The notes: a model not told the origin generated them from the letters alone. Shown: positions 49,207-57,946, numbered from the stretch's first letter. The stretch is 64,000 bases of DNA from an uncultured bacterium (GCA_905214905.1 CAJMNK010000001.1:1-64000); one strand, 5' to 3'. Translations and numbers: made by a program.

Positions 49207-49897
49207 CGAGCAGATGGCTACTGCCGAGGGCCTGGACTTTGTGCCCTATACCCGTCCGACTGGCACCGATACGGCTGAGCCGCTCAAGATCGGTGTGCTC
49301 ATCAGCGGTTCGGGTACCAACCTGCAAGCGCTGATCGATCTGATTGCCGCCGGCAAGCTCAACGCTTCTATTGAGCTTGTGGTGTCGAGCCGTCCTTCGG
49401 CCAAGGGTCTGCAACGTGCAGAGCGTGCGGGCATCCAGACGCTTACGCTGTCCAAGGATGTCTATGCCGACCCCATCGCCGCCGACGAGATCATCGCGCA
49501 CGAGCTGCTCGAGCGCGGCTGCGAGTATGTGGTCATGGCCGGCTACATGCGCATGGTGCATACACCGCTGCTGGCGGCGTTTCCCAACCGCGTGGTCAAC
49601 TTGCATCCGGCGCTGCTGCCGAGCTTTACCGGTGCGCATGCGATTGACGATGCCTTTGTGCGCGGCGTCAAGGTAACTGGCGTGACCGTGCATTTTGCCA
49701 ACGAGGTCTACGACAACGGTCCCATCATCGCCCAGCGTGCGCTGGCTGTCGAGGAGGGCTGGGATGTCGACACGCTCGAGGAGCACATCCACGCGATTGA
49801 GCACGTGCTGTATCCCGAGGTCGTGCAAATGCTCGCCGACGGCCGCGTCCACGTGCTGGAGAGCGGCAAGGTCGCAATTGATGCGCCCCGCGGCTAG
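49196..49897 (+). CDS. purN: Phosphoribosylglycinamide formyltransferase
   Basis: 233 residues, longer at the N-terminus than the usual 190-210; an in-frame ATG at 49214 is an alternative start. It has IGVLISGSGTNLQALID, VVMAGYMRMV, NLHPALLPSFTGAHAIDD with the catalytic Asn-His pair, and VTGVTVHFANEVYDNGPII with the catalytic Asp. It adds the formyl group from 10-formyl-THF to GAR. purH, often next, is not in this window. Confidence 0.96.
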   Translation: MSANEQMATAEGLDFVPYTRPTGTDTAEPLKIGVLISGSGTNLQALIDLIAAGKLNASIELVVSSRPSAKGLQRAERAGIQTLTLSKDVYADPIAADEIIAHELLERGCEYVVMAGYMRMVHTPLLAAFPNRVVNLHPALLPSFTGAHAIDDAFVRGVKVTGVTVHFANEVYDNGPIIAQRALAVEEGWDVDTLEEHIHAIEHVLYPEVVQMLADGRVHVLESGKVAIDAPRG

Positions 49898-49929
49898 CGG
49901 CGCACAGTACAATTTAGTTGAGTGGTCAG

Positions 49930-49970
49930 GGTGGTCATTGGCGCCAAGGCGCGCGTGGCCACCTTTTGTT
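49930..49970 (+). terminator. Terminator after purN
   Basis: GGTGGTCA pairs with TGGCCACC, with an inner GGCGCC/GGCGCGC region, followed by TTTTGTTTT. Confidence 0.82.
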
Positions 49971-50022
49971 TTGGGTAGTCATCGGGGACGTTCTTGAATG
50001 ACTAGGTGAGAGAGGTGAGCGC

Positions 50023-50487
50023 ATGGCGGATAACGAAGCGCTGTTTGCGCCTGAGCTGGTGTTTTTTGATTGGGAGTGTGCGACGCCGGATGAGGTGTTC
50101 GCGCGGCTTGAGGGCGAGCTTGTACCGCGTGGCTACATTGCCGACGGTTGGTTCGACGCCGTTCGCACGCGCGAGGATGCCTATCCCACGGGTCTTGCCA
50201 TGCCGGCGGCAAACATTGCCATTCCGCATACCGATCCGGGGTTTGTGGCCAAGCCCTATATCGCGGTGGTGAAGCCCGCCGCGCCCGTGACATTTAACGC
50301 TATGGCTGGCATGGGCGCTCCGGTGCCGGCGCAGATCGTCATCAACCTGGGCATCGCCGAGCCGGGCGGCCAGGTCGAGGCCCTGCAGGCTCTCATGAAC
50401 ATCTTTATGGACGCCGATGCCGCATCCGACGTGCTCGGCCAGACCACGCCGCAGGGCATGGTCGACGCTATCCGCCGTCACTTCTAA
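50023..50487 (+). CDS. Orphan PTS IIA, fructose/galactitol type
   Basis: 154 residues. NIAIPHTDPGFVAKPYIAVVKP carries the phosphorylated His69 of the EIIA type-2 fold, closest to GatA-like proteins. YPTGLAMPAAN precedes it. No IIB or IIC of that type is in the window, so it either serves a PTS elsewhere or has a regulatory task. GAGAGGTGAG lies before the start. It is transcribed alone between purN and a repeat pair. Confidence 0.9.
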   Translation: MADNEALFAPELVFFDWECATPDEVFARLEGELVPRGYIADGWFDAVRTREDAYPTGLAMPAANIAIPHTDPGFVAKPYIAVVKPAAPVTFNAMAGMGAPVPAQIVINLGIAEPGGQVEALQALMNIFMDADAASDVLGQTTPQGMVDAIRRHF

Positions 50488-50488
50488 G

Positions 50489-50552
50489 GTGCCGGCTGCC
50501 AGAGCTGTCCCCTTTGCACCAAAATGGTGCAGATTAACCTGTCCCCAATGCA
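50489..50552. repeat. Pair of GTCCCC-family palindromes
   Basis: The first pairs GGTGC (50489) with GCACC (50520) across CTGTCCCC. The second has GGTGCA and TGCACC arms around AACCTGTCCCC. Together they fill most of the gap between the PTS gene and the foldase gene. Confidence 0.65.
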
Positions 50553-50622
50553 CCAAGCGTGCCGCGGGGGCTGCGTTGTGACACAATGGCGTTTGTTCGA
50601 TTCGTTATGCGAAAGGCCAAAC

Positions 50623-51846
50623 ATGGCAAATAAGAAAAAGAACCCCGAGGCCGCGCCGACGCCCGAGCAACAGGCTCGCGCCGCCTCCAGCTCTCGTAAG
50701 AAGCAGCGCAAGACCTATGTGTCCAAGACCGTCAAGATTATCCTAGTGGTTATCGGCGTACTAGCGATGCTGCTTTCCGTCTCGGCCATGGCGTGCTCCG
50801 GCCTGATGTCGCAGACCGAAAGCGCCAGCTCGGGCTATAAGCTCACTGGCGGCGTGGCTGCTACCATCAATGGCACCAACCTCACCGAGGACACCGTGAC
50901 CAAGCAGATCATGAGCATGCGCACGTCCTACGGCTACACCAAGGACAAAGACTGGGCGCAGTACCTGGTCGACAACGACCTCACGCCCAAGAAGTATCGC
51001 AAGCAGCTCATCGACTCCTACACGCAGCAGATTCTGCTTCAGCAAGCGCAGAAGGAAAACGGCGTGACCGTCTCGGACGAGGAGGTCGAGAAGGCCTGGA
51101 AGGACGCCTGCAAGAGCGCCGGCGGCGCCAAGGCCTTTAAGAAGACGCTTAAGACCTACGGCTACACCGAGGACACCTACAAGGACTCGCTCAAGGAGAG
51201 CCTGGCGCAGCAAAAGCTCAAGGATGCGGTAGCGCCCACAAGCAAGCCCAAGGACAGCGAGATTGTCGATTACATCAACGAGAACCTGTCCAACTACAAT
51301 GACGCCCGCCGTTCGTCGAATATTCTGATCAAGGTCGATTCCGACGCTTCCGATGAGGACAAGGCCGCCGCCAAGGCCAAGGCGCAGGAGTGCCTGGACA
51401 AGATCAACTCCGGCGAGCTGAGCTTTGAGGACGCCGTAAAGCAGTACTCCGACGATACCGGCTCCAAGGATAAGAAGGGCGATGTGGGCTGGGACAAGCT
51501 CACCACCTTCGTCGACAGCTACCAGGCGGCGCTCGAGGGGCTCAACAAGGGCGATGTGAGCGACGTCGTCGAGTCGACCTATGGTTACCACATCATCAAG
51601 TGCACCGACTACTTCCATGTCGATAATCAGGTCGATGACATTAAGCAGGTACCCAAGGACATCAAGAAGTACGTCTCCAACGTGGTGAAGACGCAGACGG
51701 CAAGCACCGCGTACAGCGAGTGGCTGGAGCAGTACAAGAAGGACGCCGACATCACCGTTAACCCCATGCCTAAGGACGTGCCCTATAACGTGAGCCTGAA
51801 GGGCGTCACCAAGAGTTCGACCGACGATTCGTCGACGACTGAGTAA
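50623..51846 (+). CDS. PpiC-type peptidyl-prolyl isomerase foldase
   Basis: 407 residues from 50623, with GAAAGG upstream; the frame extending to 50524 lies in the repeat. A basic N-terminus and one hydrophobic segment (about 36-58) end in SAMACSG, which may be a weak lipoprotein box. A SurA-like N-domain (about 70-215) precedes a parvulin domain (about 225-340) with SSNILIKVD, KAKAQECLDKINSGELSFEDA, KKGDVGWDKL and ESTYGYHIIKCTDY. This is PrsA/SurA architecture, a foldase for exported proteins, which would suit the many surface proteins here. Confidence 0.88.
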   Translation: MANKKKNPEAAPTPEQQARAASSSRKKQRKTYVSKTVKIILVVIGVLAMLLSVSAMACSGLMSQTESASSGYKLTGGVAATINGTNLTEDTVTKQIMSMRTSYGYTKDKDWAQYLVDNDLTPKKYRKQLIDSYTQQILLQQAQKENGVTVSDEEVEKAWKDACKSAGGAKAFKKTLKTYGYTEDTYKDSLKESLAQQKLKDAVAPTSKPKDSEIVDYINENLSNYNDARRSSNILIKVDSDASDEDKAAAKAKAQECLDKINSGELSFEDAVKQYSDDTGSKDKKGDVGWDKLTTFVDSYQAALEGLNKGDVSDVVESTYGYHIIKCTDYFHVDNQVDDIKQVPKDIKKYVSNVVKTQTASTAYSEWLEQYKKDADITVNPMPKDVPYNVSLKGVTKSSTDDSSTTE

Positions 51847-51900
51847 TCATGGGGCGGTGCTCGCGCGAGTGCCGCCCACGCTATTAGAGAGGATTTGCAG

Positions 51901-52344
51901 ATGACCAACGAAGAGCTGCAGAAGGAAATGATCGCGGCCATGAAGGCTAAGGACAAGGTTCGCCTGTCCATCATTCGCCAGGTCAAGGCCGAGGTGAAGA
52001 ATATCGAGGTTAACGAGCGCCGCGATGTGACCGAGGAAGACGTCAACAGCATGATCAAGCGTCTGATTAAGCAGACGAGCGAGACGCTGGAGATGTCCAT
52101 CAAGGCCGGCACCGACCAAGAGCGTACCGACAACCTGACCGAGCAGGTCAAGATTCTGGAGAGCCTTCTGCCCGCGCAGGTTTCGGGCGAGGAGCTCGAG
52201 GCCCTGATCGAGCAGGTCATCGCCGAGCTGGGCGCCACGTCCAAGAAGCAGATGGGCCAGGTCATGGGCGCTCTGGGTAAGGCCACTGGCGGCAACTTCG
52301 ATAAGCCGGCAGCAGCAAAGATCGTTGGAGCCAAACTCGCATAG
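51901..52344 (+). CDS. GatB/YqeY domain protein
   Basis: 147 residues from 51901 (GAGAGGA upstream). It shows LQKEMIAAMKAKDKVRLSIIR, VEVNERRDVTEEDVNSMIKR-like segments (about residues 38-58), ESLLPAQVSGEELEALIEQV and KKQMGQVMGALGKATGG, the complete YqeY pattern. The domain is shared with the GatB tail that contacts tRNA; the role of the free protein is unclear. A terminator follows closely. Confidence 0.93.
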   Translation: MTNEELQKEMIAAMKAKDKVRLSIIRQVKAEVKNIEVNERRDVTEEDVNSMIKRLIKQTSETLEMSIKAGTDQERTDNLTEQVKILESLLPAQVSGEELEALIEQVIAELGATSKKQMGQVMGALGKATGGNFDKPAAAKIVGAKLA

Positions 52345-52371
52345 GGGCCTAGCGGTACATAGTTGATATCG

Positions 52372-52405
52372 AGGGGGCGTGACCATTGCGGTCGCGCCCC
52401 TTTTT
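52372..52405 (+). terminator. Terminator after the YqeY gene
   Basis: GGGGGCGTGACC pairs with GGTCGCGCCCC around ATTGC, followed by TTTTT. Confidence 0.92.
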
Positions 52406-52413
52406 GCTGGGCT

Positions 52414-52490
52414 GGGCACTCATTGGGGACAGACTCAAATTGAGTGCCCACGGGGGGTACTCATTTAAGTCTGTCCCCAATGAGCACCAA
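52414..52490. repeat. Two inverted GTCCCC-family palindromes
   Basis: CTCATTGGGGACAGACT (52419-52435) is the perfect complement of 52468-52484 (17 bp). Each copy also folds on itself: GGGCACTCA/TGAGTGCCC for the first and ACTCATT/AATGAGC for the second. This is the clearest head-to-head pair of the family in the window. Confidence 0.8.
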
Positions 52491-52600
52491 CGAGCAGGTG
52501 AAAGATTGCGGGTTCTTTACGGGGATGTAGTGTGGGCTGCGGAAACGTGGTTCTTCCCGTACAATAGTTCAACTCGTGTAAACGCAGGGAAGGGACATTC

Positions 52601-53332
52601 ATGGCAGACATGATCGAGATCAAGCATCTCAACAAGTACTTTGGCGACCTGCATGTGCTCAAAGATATCAACCTCACCGTCAAGCGCGGCGAGAAGCTCG
52701 TAATGATCGGGCCCTCTGGTTCGGGTAAGTCGACGCTCATCCGCTGCGTCGATTATCTTGAGGAGCCCACGTCGGGCGAGGTCATCATCGACGGCACGCC
52801 GCTTACCAAGAAGAATCACCTGGAGATGGCTCGCAAGTATAGCTCCATGGTGTTTCAGCAGTTCAACCTGTATCCCAACATGACGGTGCTGGGCAATCTG
52901 ACGCTCGCGCCCATCAAGCTGCAAAAGAAGAGCAAGGAGGAGGCGACCGAGATCGCCATCGCCGCGCTCAAGCGCGTTGGCATGGCTCATAAGGCCGGCG
53001 AGTATCCGCAGAACCTCTCGGGCGGTCAGCAGCAGCGCATCGCTATCGCCCGTGCCCTGTGCACTAAGCAGCCCATCATCCTGTTTGACGAGCCGACCTC
53101 GGCGCTCGACCCCGAGATGGTCCAGGAGGTTCTGGACGTTATGATTGAGCTTGCGCAGGAGGACATCACCATGATCTGCGTGACGCATGAGATGGGCTTT
53201 GCGCGCCAGGTGGCCGACCGCGTCATCTTTATGGAGGACGGCCGCATTCTGGAGGAGGGCACGCCCGAGCACTTCTTCGATAACCCCGAGAACCCGCGCT
53301 GCCGCGAGTTCCTGTCCAAGATTCTGCACTAG
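52601..53332 (+). CDS. Polar amino acid ABC transporter ATPase
   Basis: 243 residues. [19 protein letters not shown], Walker [10 protein letters not shown] (about 40-48), [21 protein letters not shown], signature [15 protein letters not shown], Walker [16 protein letters not shown] and [18 protein letters not shown] match the GlnQ/ArtP type. It drives uptake with the binding protein and two permeases downstream, all in one operon. AAGGGA lies upstream; a -10-like TACAAT at 52560-52565 has no clear -35. Confidence 0.95.
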   Translation: MADMIEIKHLNKYFGDLHVLKDINLTVKRGEKLVMIGPSGSGKSTLIRCVDYLEEPTSGEVIIDGTPLTKKNHLEMARKYSSMVFQQFNLYPNMTVLGNLTLAPIKLQKKSKEEATEIAIAALKRVGMAHKAGEYPQNLSGGQQQRIAIARALCTKQPIILFDEPTSALDPEMVQEVLDVMIELAQEDITMICVTHEMGFARQVADRVIFMEDGRILEEGTPEHFFDNPENPRCREFLSKILH

Positions 53333-53340
53333 GCGCGGTG

Positions 53341-54216
53341 ATGGACATGACGGATATGACGAGGGCGGCTGTATCGCGCCGTCACTTTTTGCAGCTGGCT
53401 GGCGCCGGCATGCTCGCGCTGACGGGGACCGCGCTCACCGGTTGCGGCAACTCTGCCAGCGGCGAGGCCTCCGACAAGGGGTCCAAGCTTGCGACCATCA
53501 AGTCGCGTGGCCACCTGAACGCCGGCGTTAAGAAGGATGTTCCCGGCTACGGCTATTACGACACCGCCAAGGGTCGCTTTGAGGGCATGGAGGTCGATCT
53601 GTGCTACCAGATCGCCGCTGCCGTCTTTGGCGTGAGCTACAAGGAGGCCCGCGCCCAGGAGCTGGTCGAGTTTACCGACGTAACGCCCAAGACGCGCGGC
53701 CCGCTGATCGACAACGGCCAACTCGATGTGGTCGCGGCGACCTACACCATCACCGACGAGCGCAAGAAGAGCTGGGATTTCTCGACGCCGTATCGCACCG
53801 ACTACGTGGGCCTCATGGTCAAGAAACGTTCGGGCTTTACCTCGATTGAGGACCTGGACGGCAAGGTCATCGGCGTGAGTCAGGGTGCCACCACGCAGGG
53901 CCTGATCGAGCAGATGATCAAGGATAACGGCTTTACCTGCGAGCCCGAATTTAGGGCCTTTAGCGGCTACCCCATCATCAAGAGTTCGCTCGACGCCGGC
54001 AATATCGACGTCTTTGCCATGGACCGCTCCACGCTGGCCGGCTACATGAACGAGACTGTCGAGCTACTGCAGCCCGAGGTCAAGTTTGGCGAGCAGGGCT
54101 ACGGCGTGGCGACCAAGAAGGGCTGCGACCTCTCGGCCGTGGTCAATCAGGTGGTCTGCGATCGCTTGGCCGACGGCTGGCTCGATCAAGAGGTCAAGAC
54201 CTGGGGTCTTGTGTAG
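53341..54216 (+). CDS. Amino acid-binding lipoprotein with a Tat-type signal
   Basis: 291 residues from the ATG at 53341 (a GTG at 53338 is possible; the ribosome site is weak). The N-terminus has SRRHFLQLAGAG, a good twin-arginine motif (Arg13, Arg14), followed by ALTGC (Cys35), a lipoprotein box. This suggests export folded by Tat and then lipid anchoring. The rest is a type-3 periplasmic-binding fold: LATIKSRGHLNAGVKKD, YEMEVDLC-like GMEVDLCYQIA and VSQGATTQGLIEQM. It delivers a polar amino acid, probably glutamine or similar, to the two permeases that follow. Confidence 0.9.
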   Translation: MDMTDMTRAAVSRRHFLQLAGAGMLALTGTALTGCGNSASGEASDKGSKLATIKSRGHLNAGVKKDVPGYGYYDTAKGRFEGMEVDLCYQIAAAVFGVSYKEARAQELVEFTDVTPKTRGPLIDNGQLDVVAATYTITDERKKSWDFSTPYRTDYVGLMVKKRSGFTSIEDLDGKVIGVSQGATTQGLIEQMIKDNGFTCEPEFRAFSGYPIIKSSLDAGNIDVFAMDRSTLAGYMNETVELLQPEVKFGEQGYGVATKKGCDLSAVVNQVVCDRLADGWLDQEVKTWGLV

Positions 54217-54241
54217 GCGCATCGTCCAAGGAAGGAATCAA

Positions 54242-54988
54242 ATGCTCGAAGGATTGTTTGACGCCGACCGCTGGTCGACGACATTTCAAAACATGGGGCC
54301 CTTCTGGGAGGGCTTTGGCGTGACGCTGCAGGTGGTCGTTGCTGGTCTGCTGCTGTCGCTGGTGCTGGGCACGCTGCTGGGCGTGTTCTCGACCACCCGT
54401 TCGCGTGTACTGCGCGCCATCAGCCGCGTGTACGTTGAGTTTTACCAGAATACCCCGCTACCCGTGCAGGTGCTCTTTATGTATATGGCTGGCCCGCAGT
54501 TTTTGCAGGCTATAACCGGCGCCGACCAGCCGGTGCGCATCGCGCCGTTCGTGCTGGGCTTCTTGGGTGTGGGCCTGTATCACGCGGCCTACATCTCGGA
54601 GGTCATCCGCACCGGTATCGAGGCCGTTCCGCGCGGTCAGATGGAGGCGGCCCAGAGCCAGGGCTTCACCCGTGCGCAGGCATACTGGTACATCGTACTG
54701 CCCCAGACGTTCAAGATCATTCTGCCGCCGCTGTGTAACCAGGCGCTCAACCTGGTCAAGAACACGTCGGTGCTGGCGCTTGTGGCCGGCGGCGACCTTA
54801 TGTACCGTTCCGACAACTTTGTGAGTCTGTACGGTTACCTGCAGGGATACATCGTCTGCTGCCTTATGTACTTCATCATCTGCTTTCCGCTCGCCATGCT
54901 TGTGCAGTGGCTCGAGCGCCGCTCCAAGGAGCGTCCGCGCGGCGTGAGCCTAGCCGAGCTGGGGCTCGACAACGTAGAGGAGGCCTAG
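54242..54988 (+). CDS. Amino acid ABC transporter permease 1
   Basis: 248 residues from 54242 (AAGGAAGG upstream). It has several hydrophobic spans and the HisM/GlnP signature: VEFYQNTPLPVQVLFMY, YHAAYISEVIRTGIEAVPRGQ, EAAQSQGF and LPQTFKIILPPLCNQALNLVKNTS-like segments near residues 160-185. The EAA loop contacts the ATPase. A basic C-terminal tail follows. It forms the channel with the second permease three bases downstream. Confidence 0.95.
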   Translation: MLEGLFDADRWSTTFQNMGPFWEGFGVTLQVVVAGLLLSLVLGTLLGVFSTTRSRVLRAISRVYVEFYQNTPLPVQVLFMYMAGPQFLQAITGADQPVRIAPFVLGFLGVGLYHAAYISEVIRTGIEAVPRGQMEAAQSQGFTRAQAYWYIVLPQTFKIILPPLCNQALNLVKNTSVLALVAGGDLMYRSDNFVSLYGYLQGYIVCCLMYFIICFPLAMLVQWLERRSKERPRGVSLAELGLDNVEEA

Positions 54989-54991
54989 CGC

Positions 54992-55630
54992 ATGGAAATC
55001 TTCAACGCGACCAACCTGCTCTACATTTGGGGCGGCTTTGTTAAGACAATCGAGATCTCGGCGCTGTCGATCTTTTTCTCGCTCATCTTTGGCACGGTGC
55101 TGGCGCTCGTTAAAAGCTATGCGCCCCGCCCGTTCCGTATTCTGGTGAGCGCCTATATCGAGCTGTTCCGCTGCACACCGAACCTGCTGTGGATCCTGTT
55201 TATCTACTTTACTGTGCAGGGTTTGGACATTGTGATTTCGACCATCGCCTTTACGCTGTTTACCAGCGCCGTGATGGCCGAGATTGTGCGCGGCGGCCTC
55301 AACTCGATTCCGCGCGGCCAGTTTGAGGCGGCGCAGAGCCAGGGTTTTGGCTTCTTTGCCACCATGCGCTACATCATTCTGCCGCAGACGTTTAAGACGA
55401 TCATTCCGGCGCTGTTTAGCCAGTGCACGACCGTCATCAAGGACAGCTCGTATCTTTCGGGTATTAACGTGGCCGAGCTCATGTATACGGCAAATGTCGT
55501 GATGGCCCACGCGATCGACCTGTCGCAGGTGCTTATGCTCTACGGCCTGGTGTTTGCGATGTACTTTGTGCTCAACTTTGGTATCTCGCTGCTGGTTCGC
55601 GCATATCAGAGGCGAATGGTGGCAGCGTAG
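54992..55630 (+). CDS. Amino acid ABC transporter permease 2
   Basis: 212 residues with GAGGAGG upstream. It has IELFRCTPNLLWILFIYF, EIVRGGLNSIPRGQFEAAQSQGF (read in parts, about 88-110) and LPQTFKTIIPALFSQ, the same family as the gene before it. It ends the four-gene uptake operon. The palindrome at 55632 begins at once after the stop and probably ends transcription. Confidence 0.95.
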   Translation: MEIFNATNLLYIWGGFVKTIEISALSIFFSLIFGTVLALVKSYAPRPFRILVSAYIELFRCTPNLLWILFIYFTVQGLDIVISTIAFTLFTSAVMAEIVRGGLNSIPRGQFEAAQSQGFGFFATMRYIILPQTFKTIIPALFSQCTTVIKDSSYLSGINVAELMYTANVVMAHAIDLSQVLMLYGLVFAMYFVLNFGISLLVRAYQRRMVAA

Positions 55631-55631
55631 A

Positions 55632-55662
55632 ATGTGACAAAGGGACTGTCCCTTTGTCACAT
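55632..55662. repeat. Perfect GTCCC palindrome
   Basis: ATGTGACAAAGGGA and its exact complement (14 bp) flank a 3-base loop CTG. The core ACTGTCCC ties it to the GTCCCC family, but the arms (TGTGACAAAG) are different from the others. Confidence 0.85.
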
Positions 55663-55678
55663 AGAGAAAGGAATCGCG

Positions 55679-56302
55679 ATGAGCGATCTGGAGAATAAGA
55701 AGAATCCTGTGGTCATTACCATCGCGCGCGACTTTGGCGCCGAGGGCCACGAGATTGGTCGCATGCTTGCCGACGAGTTGGGGATTCCGCTGTACGATAA
55801 CGAGCTGCTGGTACGTGCGTCGCTGCGCGCGGGCGAGTCGCTCGACAAGATGGCCGCCTACGACGAGCGTCTGGCCGTGGAGAACATGGCGTTCCTGCCC
55901 GACCGCTACGACGCGCGTTCGTACTCGGACAAGCTGTTCCAAAAGATGAGCCAGGTGATTTTGGACTTGGGTGAGACCGAGAGCTGCATTATCGAAGGCC
56001 GCCTGTCCGATTACCTGCTTCGCAACAACCCCAACCACATTGCCGTGTTGGTGACCGCTCCCTTTGAGGACCGCGTCGAGATTGTGCGCAAGAAGCGTGG
56101 CCTTAACAAAAAGAAGGGCGCCAAGCTGGTCAAACAGCAGCAGAAGGCGCGCGAGGCGTTCTATAAGCGCTACAGCGCCGGCAAGTGGAAGATGACGAGC
56201 GGTAAGGATATCGTCGTCAACCGCGCCAAGCTGGGGCGCGAAGGCTGCAAAGACGTTATCGCCGCTGCCTACCGCTACAAAGTCGCCCAGCTCGAAGCCT
56301 AG
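55679..56302 (+). CDS. Cytidylate kinase-like protein
   Basis: 207 residues from the ATG at 55679 (GAAAGGA upstream); the longer frame starts inside the palindrome. It shows VVITIARDFGAEGHEIGRMLADEL (read in parts, about 9-32), LYDNELLVRAS, and CIIEGRLSDYLL with a phosphate-binding region, matching the cytidylate kinase-2 family (PF13189). The lysine-rich lid (KKRGLNKKKGAKLVKQQ) is prominent. Substrate unknown; nucleotide kinase activity is likely. It follows the amino acid transporter closely but behind a hairpin. Confidence 0.85.
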   Translation: MSDLENKKNPVVITIARDFGAEGHEIGRMLADELGIPLYDNELLVRASLRAGESLDKMAAYDERLAVENMAFLPDRYDARSYSDKLFQKMSQVILDLGETESCIIEGRLSDYLLRNNPNHIAVLVTAPFEDRVEIVRKKRGLNKKKGAKLVKQQQKAREAFYKRYSAGKWKMTSGKDIVVNRAKLGREGCKDVIAAAYRYKVAQLEA

Positions 56303-56309
56303 CCAATCA

Positions 56310-56345
56310 AAACCACCACAAAGGCACCTTTGTGGTGGTTTGTTT
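56310..56345. terminator. Hairpin shared by convergent genes, deletion form of the repeat
   Basis: AAACCACCACAAAGG pairs with CCTTTGTGGTGGTTT (15 bp) around CA, then TGTTTT. Compared with 57916-57946, which reads AAAGGGGACAGGCACCTTT, it lacks 7 bases of the GTCCCC core. It seems to be a repeat copy turned into a bidirectional terminator. Confidence 0.8.
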
Positions 56346-57748
56346 TAGGCGGAGGGGAAGGCCTTGGTGAGACCGGCGCGCGTCTGCGTGCCGGTCTTTT
56401 GATAAATGGAACTCAGGTGGCGCTGCACCATGCGCATCGAGATACCAAGCTCCTCGGCGACCTGTTTGAGCGGGCGCTCATCTTGGGTCACAGCCACCAG
56501 CACGTCAACTTCGCGTGGGGTGAGAGCGTGATCGGTGATGAAGACCTGACGCTGCTCCTCGATACTCGGTGCTGCCAGCGCCTCCTCGGCAAGCTGTTGA
56601 TGTTCGCGCTCCTGCTCGGTTTGGGGTAGGCGGAACAGGCCGGCTGCCACAAATGCCGCGCAGGCGGCGACGAGCAAAACGAGCGCACCGATCATGATGA
56701 GAGCAACATTGCCCGAGGTCACAAGCGCAAGCGAGACGCCCGACGTGGTGAACGCGCACACGTTATTGGCGGCGCGTCCCATGCCGGCCCAGAAGGCGGG
56801 CGCGTGCATGCGCGGTGCCAGCTGAGTAAACGTGGCAGTAAAGAACGTGACGAAAAAGCCCGAGCTCAGGTAAAAGACAATGAGGCCCAGGTTGGGATCG
56901 GCTCTTGCTTCGACGGCTAAGATCGAAATAGTGGAGAGTACCGTGACGCCGAACATGACGAGTCCCATGTAGCGACGCTCGGCAAGATCAAAGATAAGAC
57001 CGGCGGCAAGACCGCTCGCTGCCAAAAAGAGGCGCGGCCAGGTCTGCACGGCGATGGTGCCGTGGGCGTTGGAGAACGTGACCACGTTATCGAGAGTAGA
57101 GAACAGACAGGCCAGAATCATGACGAGCGCGATGCTCCAACACGCCTGCTTGGCAAGGGCGTGCGATGGCTCAACAAGGGGATTGATGGCGGGGCTGGAG
57201 CTCTCAGCAGCCTTTTGGGGAACGACGCTGAGGGCGGAGATGGCGATCGTCGCTGTGCCAAGGACGATGAGCTCTGCGATGCCGCCGCAATTGAGCAGGT
57301 TGATGGCGAACTGCATCAGGATGCCCGCGGCATAGGCTGCTCCCGCACCGGTGGCGAGCTTGGGATCGTCTTGGAATGTCGTTGCGAAGGCATGGTGTGC
57401 CGCGCCACCCAGTAGGCCGAGTCCGAGGAATGCGAGACATCCCAGAATCTCGAGCGCAAGCGGGCTCGTGGGGGACTGAATCTGAGTCAACCCCAAGATG
57501 GCGATGGGGACGGCGGTGCTGACAACTGCCCGAGGCCGGCCTTTGCGCTGTGCGAGCCCGAGCAGCGGCGCATATCCGATAAAGCCGAGCACGCTCGCAC
57601 CTAGAATAAAGCCCTGTGCGAGCACAACACGTTCGGCGCCGGCGAGTAGCCCGACATTGACGTCGAAGCGAAACTCGGCGGCAAGGAAGGCGAAGGTGAA
57701 GAGCGCGAGTGCCAGAAGCGCGTTGATTTTAGGCCTGCTCAGGTTCAA
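56345..57748 (-). CDS. Membrane-integrated LuxR-family regulator
   Basis: 467 residues. Residues 1-385 form about ten to twelve hydrophobic spans in a transporter-like arrangement, with basic loops such as LAQRKGRPRAV. A charged linker with Gln/Glu (TEQEREHQQLAEEAL) leads to a C-terminal LuxR HTH (about 405-465): LTPREVDVLVAVTQDERPL, then VAEELGISMRMVQRHLSSIYQK. This fusion is frequent in Coriobacteriia and presumably senses something at the membrane. Its targets are unknown. The surface-protein genes that follow divergently are obvious candidates. Confidence 0.88.
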   Translation of the reverse strand: MNLSRPKINALLALALFTFAFLAAEFRFDVNVGLLAGAERVVLAQGFILGASVLGFIGYAPLLGLAQRKGRPRAVVSTAVPIAILGLTQIQSPTSPLALEILGCLAFLGLGLLGGAAHHAFATTFQDDPKLATGAGAAYAAGILMQFAINLLNCGGIAELIVLGTATIAISALSVVPQKAAESSSPAINPLVEPSHALAKQACWSIALVMILACLFSTLDNVVTFSNAHGTIAVQTWPRLFLAASGLAAGLIFDLAERRYMGLVMFGVTVLSTISILAVEARADPNLGLIVFYLSSGFFVTFFTATFTQLAPRMHAPAFWAGMGRAANNVCAFTTSGVSLALVTSGNVALIMIGALVLLVAACAAFVAAGLFRLPQTEQEREHQQLAEEALAAPSIEEQRQVFITDHALTPREVDVLVAVTQDERPLKQVAEELGISMRMVQRHLSSIYQKTGTQTRAGLTKAFPSA

Positions 57749-57850
57749 GGACGGTCCTTTGGGTGGACGAATAATCGTGTCCTCGATTGTAGCGTTCCCG
57801 GGACGAGTGTGGCGATGGCGAAATCATATTGACTTAAACCGCAGGTAGAG

Positions 57851-57878
57851 GCCTGGGTTCACATCTACGAACCTAGGC
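57851..57878. promoter_or_regulatory. GGTTC-N8-GAACC inverted repeat
   Basis: GCCTGGGTTC and GAACCTAGGC are spaced by 8 bases, 97 bases before the surface protein at 57975. A like element (GGTTC, 8 bases, GAACC) precedes the next surface protein at 60614-60647. Confidence 0.5.
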
Positions 57879-57915
57879 ATACGGAGTCATTTGACACATC
57901 TTGGTGGTACAGAAT

Positions 57916-57946
57916 CACCGCAAAGGGGACAGGCACCTTTGTGGTG
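57916..57946. repeat. GTCCCC-family palindrome
   Basis: CACCGCAAAGG pairs with CCTTTGTGGTG (one mismatch) around GGACAGGCA, within the leader of the surface protein at 57975. Confidence 0.75.
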
